20,995 bases of DNA from RGIG8782 sp017475895 (GTDB lineage Bacteria; Pseudomonadota; Alphaproteobacteria; Rickettsiales; UBA1997), in the NCBI GenBank assembly GCA_947167315.1, contig CAMVHP010000012.1, forward strand, positions 1 to 20,995, in the 5' to 3' direction. Made by a program: the position numbers and the translations under genes. Each line of letters starts with the position of its first letter. Position 1 is the first letter of the stretch. The notes beneath the pieces are model-generated. The model was not told where the DNA came from, did not search any database, and saw only the letters and a program-made list of their open reading frames with translations. Of this stretch, positions 7,504 to 15,247 are shown one piece after another.

Positions 7504-8403
7504 CTATCTATAAACTTTAAATACTCTCGGAACAACTTTTGTTTCGGTTCTGCACACCAATTTATAATTTATCCTATTTGTATAGTTGGTAAGTGAATAC
7601 AGATCAGCGTTGTCCATATTTACATAATAACCAACATTATTACTTCTTAAGTATGGTTTTACTATATCCGGAGTAATCACTTCAATCTTTTTCTTAAATA
7701 ATTTAAATCCACTATCTTTAACGTTATCGCTGGTTATACCACTAAATTCCAGCTTATCACTTAAAACAACTTCTCCGGTATTTTGTCTTATTCTATCTAA
7801 ATCAACATATTTTACATAATCCTTTTTATTTTCTTTTAGTTTAAATTTTTTATATTTATATCTTACATCATTGATTGTTTTTGATACGTATACGTCATCA
7901 TTTTTATTAACATTTACAACCCTTGGAAAAACAACAAAATTATCTACATCAACAACCCTTGCATATTCATCAGTCATCGTCAATATCGCCAAATCCATAT
8001 ATTCACTATAATTTTTTATATATACTTCGAATATTTTGTCACTAGATACCAAAAAAAATCTCAACTTATCGCTACTATTTCTAACTTGACATGCTTTTTT
8101 TATTGAGTTATATGTAGTTAAGAAATTATGTCCATTAATGGCAATGGCATTATTTGCAAATTTTGAATTGTCTATAAAATAACTTATTCTACTTGTACTA
8201 AAATTACGTTTATATACGCCATTAATTTTTAAAAATATAATCAAACCCACAAGCAAAAAAATAGCATATCTAAAATTGTAGATAAAATATTTAGCTTTAT
8301 CAATAACTTTAGTTATATTTTTATTGGAATTTACATATTTAACGAAACTGTTAATTTCATTTTTAATGGTATCCTTTAATTTTTTTATACCCAATGTTTT
8401 CAT
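7504..8403 (-). CDS. Membrane-anchored protein with a degenerate trypsin/HtrA-like domain
   Basis: This 299-residue protein has a basic, cytoplasmic N-terminal stretch, one membrane segment (about 46-60) and a C-terminal domain expected in the periplasm. That domain shows the spacing of a trypsin-like fold. AIAINGHNFLTTYNSIKKA (86-104) aligns with the HtrA block GSGFxIxxxGxILTNxHVV, DLAIL (137-141) matches the catalytic-Asp block DLAvL, and TGEVVLSDKLEFSGIT (209-224) and ITPDIVKPYL (243-252) sit where GNSGGPLxxxxGxvxGI and the final helix would be. The histidine position is Asn99 and the GNSGG serine motif is missing, so proteolysis is not expected. The family call is my own pattern match. 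It could instead be an unrelated lipid- or peptidoglycan-binding domain. It starts 8 bases after the ychF stop, with AGGAAA overlapping that stop, and precedes the DUF167 gene by 5 bases. Confidence 0.6.
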   Translation of the reverse strand: MKTLGIKKLKDTIKNEINSFVKYVNSNKNITKVIDKAKYFIYNFRYAIFLLVGLIIFLKINGVYKRNFSTSRISYFIDNSKFANNAIAINGHNFLTTYNSIKKACQVRNSSDKLRFFLVSSDKIFEVYIKNYSEYMDLAILTMTDEYARVVDVDNFVVFPRVVNVNKNDDVYVSKTINDVRYKYKKFKLKENKKDYVKYVDLDRIRQNTGEVVLSDKLEFSGITSDNVKDSGFKLFKKKIEVITPDIVKPYLRSNNVGYYVNMDNADLYSLTNYTNRINYKLVCRTETKVVPRVFKVYR

Positions 8404-8411
8404 ATTTTTTC

Positions 8412-9512
8412 CTAAATATTAAATCTAAAATGGAAAATGTCACCATCCTGAACCACATATTCTTTACCCTCCAGTCTCAACTTGCCAGCATTTTTACAGC
8501 CCTCTTCTCCCTTAAAGTTAATATAATCATCATAGGATATTGTTTCGGCTCTTATAAAACCCTTTTCAAAATCAGTGTGGATAACACCGGCCGCCTGAGG
8601 TGCCAAAGAATTTCTTTTAACTGTCCAAGAATGTGCTTCTTTTGATCCAACTGTAAAGAAACTTATTAGATCTAGCAAACCATATGCTGTTTTTATAATT
8701 TTATCAAGTCCCTTTTCCTTTAGACCAAGAGTATTCAAGAATTCAATCTTTTCCTCTTCACTATCCAAAATAGCAATTTCAGACTCCACTTTAGCGGATA
8801 TTATTGTTGATATGTAGTTATTTTTACTGCAGTAATCCTCAACCATTTTTGTATATCTATTGCCGGTAATTACATCATTTTCGCTAACATTACAAACAAA
8901 AAATTGTTTTTTGCCAGTCAACAATTGAAGCAACTTAAAATTTTTCATTTCGTCGGCTGTAATATCAGTTTCAATGGCCATTTTACCAGAATTCAAAGTA
9001 TTTAAAACCTTTTTCATAAGAGTAACTTGCTCTATAGCGGTTTTATCGCCACCTCTGACTTTTTTCTCCGCATTTTGCATCCTCTTTTCCAGTGATTCAA
9101 TATCCGCTAAAATAAGTTCAGTTTGTATAAGCTCTATATCTCTTATGGGGTCAACCGTACCCTCCACGTGTGTTATATTTTCATCATCAAAACATCTAAC
9201 AACATTTAAAATACAATCAACTTCCCTTATATTTGCTAAAAACTGATTTCCAAGCCCTTCCCCTTTACTTGCTCCCTTAACTAAACCAGCAATATCAACA
9301 AAATCTATCTGTGATCTTATTATTTCCTGTGATTTAGCTATTTCCGCCAGCTTTTCCAATCTTTCATCGGCAACGGACACTCTACCAACATTGGCCTCTA
9401 TGGTACAAAACGGGTAGTTAGCAGCTTCCGCTTCCATTGTTTGCATCAGAGCATTAAATAATGTTGATTTTCCAACATTTGGTAACCCAACTATTCCGCA
9501 CTGTAAAGTCAT
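8412..9512 (-). CDS. ychF: Redox/ribosome-associated GTPase/ATPase YchF (OLA1 family)
   Basis: A 366-residue member of the Obg-related YchF family, ribosome-associated P-loop enzymes that prefer ATP. The start MTLQCGIVGLPNVGKST carries G1 at residues 9-17. DIAGLVKGASKGEGLGNQFL is the switch II (G3) region, and NVSE near residue 206 replaces the NKxD of true GTPases, the change that gives ATP preference. The C-terminal TGS domain is clear from FFTVGSKEAHSWT through AAGVIHTDFEKGFIRAE to the end. I chose the ATG at 9512; an in-frame TTG at 9527 would add five residues overlapping gapR. The ATG lies one base after the gapR TGA, with no clear ribosome binding site, so translation probably depends on gapR. 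Confidence 0.95.
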   Translation of the reverse strand: MTLQCGIVGLPNVGKSTLFNALMQTMEAEAANYPFCTIEANVGRVSVADERLEKLAEIAKSQEIIRSQIDFVDIAGLVKGASKGEGLGNQFLANIREVDCILNVVRCFDDENITHVEGTVDPIRDIELIQTELILADIESLEKRMQNAEKKVRGGDKTAIEQVTLMKKVLNTLNSGKMAIETDITADEMKNFKLLQLLTGKKQFFVCNVSENDVITGNRYTKMVEDYCSKNNYISTIISAKVESEIAILDSEEEKIEFLNTLGLKEKGLDKIIKTAYGLLDLISFFTVGSKEAHSWTVKRNSLAPQAAGVIHTDFEKGFIRAETISYDDYINFKGEEGCKNAGKLRLEGKEYVVQDGDIFHFRFNI

Positions 9513-9513
9513 A

Positions 9514-9750
9514 TCATTCCATACCAAGTGATTTTTTATACAATTCCATTAAATCTTCCTCTTCTCTAACGGAATTTATGTCTCTTTTTCTTATGGCCAC
9601 AACCTTTTTCAACACCTTGATGTCAAAACCCAATACCTTGGCCTCTCTGTAAACTGCTGAAACCTGATCACTAATTTCCTTTTTTTCGGTTTCCAAATGT
9701 TCTATATTTTCAACAATTTGTTTTAGTTTTATATCAATGTGTTGTTCCAT
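9514..9750 (-). CDS. gapR: GapR-type nucleoid-associated protein (DUF2312)
   Basis: A 78-residue protein matching GapR, the alphaproteobacterial protein that binds overtwisted DNA ahead of forks and RNA polymerase and stimulates type II topoisomerases. Typical features are a long N-terminal coiled helix (LKQIVENIEHLETEKKEISDQVSAVYREAK), then GFDIKVLKKVVAIRKRD with its conserved basic residues, and an acidic helix ending LYKKSLGM. The length is close to family norm. It has the best ribosome binding site in the window (AAAGGAG, 6 bases before the ATG) and its own candidate promoter. It lies 73 bases downstream of the second virB6 gene on the same strand and is translationally adjacent to ychF. 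Confidence 0.9.
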   Translation of the reverse strand: MEQHIDIKLKQIVENIEHLETEKKEISDQVSAVYREAKVLGFDIKVLKKVVAIRKRDINSVREEEDLMELYKKSLGME

Positions 9751-9756
9751 TTATTA

Positions 9757-9763
9757 CTCCTTT
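9757..9763 (-). promoter_or_regulatory. Strong ribosome binding site of gapR
   Basis: Read on the minus strand, AAAGGAG lies 6 bases before the gapR ATG. It supports that start and stands out against the weak or absent sites of dnaN and rpsO. Confidence 0.75.
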
Positions 9764-9769
9764 TATTAT

Positions 9770-9799
9770 CAAATATAATTACAAAATTCATTTTAACAA
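9770..9799 (-). promoter_or_regulatory. Candidate promoter of gapR-ychF
   Basis: Within the 73-base gap between virB6 and gapR, minus-strand TTGTTA (9794-9799) and TATTTG (9770-9775) are 18 bases apart and could serve as -35 and -10. The gap is almost entirely A/T, so chance matches are likely. No hairpin terminator for the virB block is visible here, so read-through from virB6 is also possible. Confidence 0.3.
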
Positions 9800-9823
9800 A
9801 ATCTCTCATTTATGTTTCCTCTA

Positions 9824-12800
9824 TTATTCTTGTTCATCTCTTTGCATCTGTTCTTGTTCTTGTTCTTGTTCCTGATTTTGTATACGACTTTCCTGATTTT
9901 CGTCACTTGACTCATCCACCTGGCTGTTTACCGTTTGGTTTACCTTTTGGATTTTGTCTTCCGTGATTTCATTCTGTCTATTTACTTTTTCATCCTTGTT
10001 TTTTTGTTCCTCTTTCTTCGTTTTATCTTCAATTTTATTTCCATATTTATCCACACCCTTAGCGGCATCAATAACTTGAGATATTATACCTCTATCATCT
10101 ACAACCTTATCGCGCACTTTATTTATCTTTTTGCCTATATCACTAAATGCATTACTTATGCTAGATCCAGCACCACTGAGGAATCCACTAAATCTAGTAA
10201 CTAAAGCAGCCGGTGAGTCTCGTCTAGCACCGCTACTACCATCACCAACACCCAGTTTATCTTTAGCTTCAGCTATGCTCTCTTTATTTAGTTCCTCTTT
10301 ACTCTTTGTCTTTTTAAGTTGCTTATCAACTGATTCAATCTCTTTCTTTATTCTATTTTGTTCTTTTTTATCAGTTGTGGTGGACAGTTGAGTTTCAAGA
10401 GCTGCCTTTCTCATATTCAATTCGCTTCTCTTCTGTTCTGTTTCTCTGTTACTACTATCATATTCAGATATTTTACTATCAATTGAGCCAATCTCTTTGT
10501 CTATCTGTTTTATTCTTGCAACATCCGTAGTATTATTACGTTCTTCCTCAAGTTCGCTTCTTCTGCTCATGAGATTTTCTCTTGTGTTACTTTCACCATT
10601 CTTTATTCTTTTACTCTCATGATAGTCGTAAAGAGCTTCTATTCCTTTTCCACCAAGATTCATTAAAGATACACCTGTATCTCCTATGTAGGTTTGTCTA
10701 AAGCTTTCGATCTTTTTACCAGTATTCATAGCCTTACCAACTGCTTTACCAACCATATCATCAGTCTTAAGTTGAGAAGAACTAGAGGTACTTCCAATTT
10801 TGAATATTCTATCTATTATATTATTTAAATCATTCAAAAATGAATCCGACAACTTTAAAAATAGGTAAACTATAATAACATTTACCAAAACTTTAGATAT
10901 ACCAATGCTAAATATTCTAACTAGTGTATCGATTACCTCTTTGCTATCATTTACTATACAATAGAATGAAAAGTCATTGTTAGGACACTTAATATTTGGC
11001 CCTCTACCCCTTGCGCTATGCTTACTAAATATCACATCATCACCAATCAATACAATATCCATTAAATTAACATACAAAACCAACACAGCTAAACCAAATG
11101 CTGGTTTTATTACGGTACCCAAAACATATTCAAACCAAGTATCAAAATACTTTTTAGTTTTATCAAAGAACATCATTGGTAACACTATTGGTGATATAAA
11201 TATTAATATTGACAATGTGAAGAATGAAGATACAAACAAATAAACTGCTTTAATCAACACATTAAACATTGCAAATACAAATATCATCATCAGACCAAAC
11301 ATAAAGGAACCGATTGCATTAAATATCTTAGATAAAACTTGAACGTTTGGGAACAAAAATTGTGGTATCAGTAGTCCTAAGCTATATAAGAATATTTTTG
11401 GTACACTGGAATTAGTCGAATAACCAAGATATCCTATCATTTTGCAGTCAAAGGAATCAAAAAATGACAGGTAGGATTTATCACTATCGTATTCTGTTGT
11501 GTCAAAATAACAACCATCGTATTGTTCATTCCATATTTTGCTATTCGCTAAACTGTCTGCCCATGTACCATCACTCTCTTGTACCTGTAACACCAGTTTT
11601 TTTGAATCATTCTCACTGTTTTGGCTGTCAACAAAATAAATTAATTGAGAAATCTCCTGATTGTTTGATATTATCAGATTTGTTTCCGGTTGATTTGGAT
11701 AAGAAGGATTTTCTTTCACCAACATTTCTGCTGCAGTTTCTCCAGTTTTCTTTCTGTAGCCCCTATCACATCTACCTAACAATTCATTTGGTCTCTTGAA
11801 GTGTATATTACCAATTGCATCGTACCTATAACATGCAATAAAGTCCAGTCGTTCGTTCGTGACAAAATCTTCTTCTACAATTTTGAGTTTATATACTGTT
11901 GAGGACGGAACGTTTAAAACCTTATTTTTTGGATTTTTGGCAACCTTCAGGAATAAATTATTTATAAAACTATAACCTGCTGTAGAGAAATTAACAACAT
12001 AATCATACATGCCCCTTTGCCATCCATTACTAAATATTAGAAATGCTACAACGGAATACTTTGTTAATGTTAAAAGCATTTTTCCTCTACTTTTTGGGTC
12101 ACCAAATAAATCGCCACCACTCATTACTTGCCTATATCCCCATAATACCAAGAATATGGCCAGTGATATTTTTATGATATTTAGGAAGGATTTTTGTATT
12201 TTTAAAAATGGATTATAGGAATCTGGTAAAGTAACACCTTTAATTATATAAGTATCTGTACCTTCAACTTTATTATAGTGGTCTAAATTTGTTTTGGCTG
12301 TTTTCTCGTCATCCGTACCACAGTAGCCACTGGCATTCAAACCAAAACCATCCGCACAGGAACTCGTTCCGGCAACGCCATTAATAAGATTCTTTAAACT
12401 TTCGAATAGACACTCAACCACAGGTGCCGATAATTGTCTAGGAACACCACCGTTATGTGTCTGTAAAATATTTCTAGAATGTGCACTTGATCCATTACAG
12501 GAGGAATCAAGGAATAAAGACGTCATATTCGATTCAACATAGTAATCTCTCTCCTCCTCCACTTCCACACAATGTGCTTTATATTGACAGAAATTCTTTG
12601 TCTTACCAAAAGCACTTGTCCTTATTTGATAAGCATAGTCAGTGTCCAAATTGTAGGCAAATATCTCATCACCGGTTTTAGCAAAACCATAATTTTGTAT
12701 TATGTTCAACTCATCTTCTGTATATTTGGTTATAACGTAATTATTACGGTCACTACCACTGTACCCTTTAGGCTTCAACTTACTGAAGTCATATATCGTG

Positions 12801-15235
12801 GTGAAATCATTACTATTATCATTAAAACTCTCTATATCTTGTCGCACTTTATTATATACATAAGCACCAAGAAGTTTTCCACCAGTACTAAAATTTTTTT
12901 TGTACTTAGTTCTCATTTTTGAACTGAACAGTCCTTCTTTACAAGTGGCGGCATTATAATGTGTTTTTTCCCTAGCTAAATACTTGGAATCATCACTGTA
13001 ATCATCTGTCCAGTAGTCAGTATCACAGTAGCTAGCCCTATAGTTAAGACCGGCATTTAATTTAAAGTTATATGGGCAGAAATTATCACTGAATACACAA
13101 ATAAGATTGGTTCCATACTTTTTAGTTGCCTCAAACTTAGCTGTTCTAGATTCATTTTTTCCAATTACGTTCTTAGTAGTATAATCGATTTCACAGGTAA
13201 CTTTATCCTGATCTTTATCCCTATTTTTCAAAAACGTAAATAAACTTTCATTTGTTTTGGCAGTACTGTAGTCTTTTATAACATTTGAAAAACAAAACTT
13301 ATTATTAGTGCTGTCATCTCTGTTTTCAAGACATAACAGATGTCTACTTCTATATTTACAGCATTTTCTTGCCTCACTAAAGGCGTCCTTACAAAGTGGA
13401 GAATATTTATCGAACAAATCCTCATTAGTTTTATCTATTACATAGTAGTACTTCTTTGATGAACCCTGCAGTGCTGAACTGTTGTAGTCTGCTACGGAAC
13501 TATTTATATACATGTTATTTTTTGTATTGTAAGTTATCTTTGTAAGTTTATTTCTATCACCCATATCCACATCTTTTTCTGGTAATATACAGCCATCTTC
13601 ACCATTATAATGAAATCTATTGCAGGCAAAATTCGCCTTTTCGTTTCCCTTCATATAGTATCTCTGCAATACCGTACCAAAACCCTTATACTTCGGAAGT
13701 CTTGGGTCTATACAATAATCTGTATCATAATCTATAGAACTATACCTATTATCACCAAGTTCTACATTATCTTCCATTAATTCGGCTTCGTACTCCTTTC
13801 CGCCATAGGTATATTCTCTAAATATTTTGTTTCTTATATCTTTTGAGTTTGGTTTTATATCCGTACACCATACTTTATGGTCAATATTTCCTATTCCTCT
13901 ATTGTCACATATATATTTACCTATATTACTACAGTCACCACCATTATTTTTTGTAGCATCACATGTACATTCATTTATATTACTACATTCACCGCCATCC
14001 GCAACATTAACATCATTTATACAATCACTAACCTGTTTGTATCTTGAATATTGATTCATACCCTTTTCATAGTACTTTCCATCATCCGTTGTTTTGTAGC
14101 TAAACCAATCATAACCACAAAATGTTATCTGTTTCATTGCATTTTTAGCACTATTAAATTTTACAGCATCAGCTATTATTTTTATTTCAGCTTCCGCAAT
14201 ATAAATAAAAGCCTGCGTTGCCGTTACAGCTGTAACAATACAAGGTAGAGCTGTAAATATAGCAGCACCACCGGTGGAAGCTACACTAATAAGAGAAGTA
14301 ATTACTGTTGTAATAAGATCTATAAAAAGCTGAACCTGCAAAGAGCCAAACAGAGCTACTGGGTCAAGAGCTAACCTGCTGTCAAAAAAAGTTCCCGCAG
14401 CGGCAGCAACGTCAACAACCGCTTCAATAGCCTTCGCTAAAGCGTTTCCATCACCAGTAAAAACACACACTGCAGCAGTTACCAAACGCTGAGTATAATA
14501 TTCAACCAACATTGTAATCGGTAAAGTTAAACAACTTTCTCTTGTTGTCGAATAGGAGTAACTACATTTACTGACACTAGCATCAAGGGTTCCTATATTT
14601 TTAAAATACTTCTCCACTAAACCATCTGTATCGCATTGTCCTTTGTTGTTTATAATGTTACCAGAGCTATTTTTTACCATAGGATATATTGGAAACAAAG
14701 GATAACCATTATCTGGTGTAACCGTTTGTTTAGTTATATATTTACTCTCTTCATCATAAACCTTCTGGTATTTGCAATATAAATTTGTTTTAAAAACAGA
14801 ATCGAAAGATACAGCAGATGTCGATTCTTCTGCTTTTGGGCTAAATACATCTCCTAAAACACCAAGCCCCACAGTTAAAATGGAGACAAGTTTGCTATCA
14901 TTGACAGTATCTTTAACATCATGTATATTATTGCCCACAACCGCAACTACATAGCTTAGGGGTTGAAATATAATATTAAGTCCAGGTACAAACTTAGCAA
15001 CTGTATTGATTGTACTAAATATCCCTCCTTCAAAGGCTTTGGTTATGCCATTTATATCGGTATCATCTTTAAGCGTTCTACCATAATTGCTATAGTTATA
15101 ATTCGGCTCATCAAGTAGATCACTTGTCTTTTCAACGGTACTATCATCAGCCTTTAATGATAAATTACTTGGTATAAGGAATAAACAAAATGCTGTTATA
15201 AATAATAATATTATATTTTTAAATTTCTGTCCCAT
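9824..15235 (-). CDS. virB6: Giant VirB6-family T4SS membrane protein (second paralog, 1803 aa)
   Basis: A polytopic inner-membrane T4SS channel component of the TrbL/VirB6 superfamily. Order: a signal-like hydrophobic N-terminus (about 8-27); a hydrophobic, alanine-rich region (about 240-365); a large cysteine-rich region (about 370-960) expected outside the cytoplasm; the VirB6 core with membrane segments at about 1005-1080, 1300-1400 and 1430-1465, including SPIVLPMMFF; and a hydrophilic tail (about 1470-1803) with a coiled coil and a Q-E dipeptide run. Shared landmarks with the 1249-residue paralog are CGYDWFSY (371), KANFACNRF (about 531), NFCPYNFKL (about 716), NFCQYKAHC (about 880) and LSAPVVEC (about 934). 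It starts 9 bases after that gene, whose TGA is part of this gene's GAGGG ribosome binding site. Rickettsiales carry several such long paralogs in tandem. Substrate and exact channel position cannot be read from sequence. Confidence 0.88.
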   Translation of the reverse strand: MGQKFKNIILLFITAFCLFLIPSNLSLKADDSTVEKTSDLLDEPNYNYSNYGRTLKDDTDINGITKAFEGGIFSTINTVAKFVPGLNIIFQPLSYVVAVVGNNIHDVKDTVNDSKLVSILTVGLGVLGDVFSPKAEESTSAVSFDSVFKTNLYCKYQKVYDEESKYITKQTVTPDNGYPLFPIYPMVKNSSGNIINNKGQCDTDGLVEKYFKNIGTLDASVSKCSYSYSTTRESCLTLPITMLVEYYTQRLVTAAVCVFTGDGNALAKAIEAVVDVAAAAGTFFDSRLALDPVALFGSLQVQLFIDLITTVITSLISVASTGGAAIFTALPCIVTAVTATQAFIYIAEAEIKIIADAVKFNSAKNAMKQITFCGYDWFSYKTTDDGKYYEKGMNQYSRYKQVSDCINDVNVADGGECSNINECTCDATKNNGGDCSNIGKYICDNRGIGNIDHKVWCTDIKPNSKDIRNKIFREYTYGGKEYEAELMEDNVELGDNRYSSIDYDTDYCIDPRLPKYKGFGTVLQRYYMKGNEKANFACNRFHYNGEDGCILPEKDVDMGDRNKLTKITYNTKNNMYINSSVADYNSSALQGSSKKYYYVIDKTNEDLFDKYSPLCKDAFSEARKCCKYRSRHLLCLENRDDSTNNKFCFSNVIKDYSTAKTNESLFTFLKNRDKDQDKVTCEIDYTTKNVIGKNESRTAKFEATKKYGTNLICVFSDNFCPYNFKLNAGLNYRASYCDTDYWTDDYSDDSKYLAREKTHYNAATCKEGLFSSKMRTKYKKNFSTGGKLLGAYVYNKVRQDIESFNDNSNDFTTIYDFSKLKPKGYSGSDRNNYVITKYTEDELNIIQNYGFAKTGDEIFAYNLDTDYAYQIRTSAFGKTKNFCQYKAHCVEVEEERDYYVESNMTSLFLDSSCNGSSAHSRNILQTHNGGVPRQLSAPVVECLFESLKNLINGVAGTSSCADGFGLNASGYCGTDDEKTAKTNLDHYNKVEGTDTYIIKGVTLPDSYNPFLKIQKSFLNIIKISLAIFLVLWGYRQVMSGGDLFGDPKSRGKMLLTLTKYSVVAFLIFSNGWQRGMYDYVVNFSTAGYSFINNLFLKVAKNPKNKVLNVPSSTVYKLKIVEEDFVTNERLDFIACYRYDAIGNIHFKRPNELLGRCDRGYRKKTGETAAEMLVKENPSYPNQPETNLIISNNQEISQLIYFVDSQNSENDSKKLVLQVQESDGTWADSLANSKIWNEQYDGCYFDTTEYDSDKSYLSFFDSFDCKMIGYLGYSTNSSVPKIFLYSLGLLIPQFLFPNVQVLSKIFNAIGSFMFGLMMIFVFAMFNVLIKAVYLFVSSFFTLSILIFISPIVLPMMFFDKTKKYFDTWFEYVLGTVIKPAFGLAVLVLYVNLMDIVLIGDDVIFSKHSARGRGPNIKCPNNDFSFYCIVNDSKEVIDTLVRIFSIGISKVLVNVIIVYLFLKLSDSFLNDLNNIIDRIFKIGSTSSSSQLKTDDMVGKAVGKAMNTGKKIESFRQTYIGDTGVSLMNLGGKGIEALYDYHESKRIKNGESNTRENLMSRRSELEEERNNTTDVARIKQIDKEIGSIDSKISEYDSSNRETEQKRSELNMRKAALETQLSTTTDKKEQNRIKKEIESVDKQLKKTKSKEELNKESIAEAKDKLGVGDGSSGARRDSPAALVTRFSGFLSGAGSSISNAFSDIGKKINKVRDKVVDDRGIISQVIDAAKGVDKYGNKIEDKTKKEEQKNKDEKVNRQNEITEDKIQKVNQTVNSQVDESSDENQESRIQNQEQEQEQEQMQRDEQE
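9851..9874 (-). repeat. Hexamer tandem repeat encoding Gln-Glu in the virB6 tail
   Basis: Three perfect copies of TTCTTG (9851-9868) plus one imperfect copy TTCCTG, as written on the plus strand. On the coding strand they read CAAGAA, giving a QEQEQEQEQ run near the C-terminus of the 1803-residue VirB6. A change in copy number would keep the frame. Confidence 0.85.
10240..10620 (-). repeat. Coiled-coil region with a diverged ~52-residue internal repeat
   Basis: Residues about 1540-1668 of the 1803-residue VirB6 are rich in E, K, R and Q with heptad-like spacing. Two diverged units are visible, one beginning MSRRSELEEERNNTTD and ending near KEIGSIDSKI, the next beginning MRKAALETQLSTTTD and ending near KEIESVDKQL, offset by about 52 residues. 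This suggests duplication of a helical hairpin in the cytoplasmic tail. Confidence 0.6.
13922..13997 (-). repeat. 54-base direct repeat encoding a cysteine motif in virB6
   Basis: The 22-base segments at 13922-13943 and 13976-13997 are identical at 20 positions and lie 54 bases (18 codons) apart. They encode GGDCSNI and GGECSNI, giving two successive units GGxCSNIxxxxC with a further cysteine between. The arrangement resembles small disulfide-knotted (EGF-like) modules, consistent with an exported location. Confidence 0.7.
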
Positions 15236-15241
15236 AATTCG

Positions 15242-15247
15242 CCCTCA
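15242..15247 (-). promoter_or_regulatory. Ribosome binding site of the second virB6 overlapping the upstream stop
   Basis: On the minus strand TGAGGG holds both the TGA stop of the 1249-residue VirB6 and a GAGGG ribosome binding site for the 1803-residue VirB6, whose ATG follows about 6 bases later. It supports the start at 15235 and suggests re-initiation or coupling. Confidence 0.6.
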
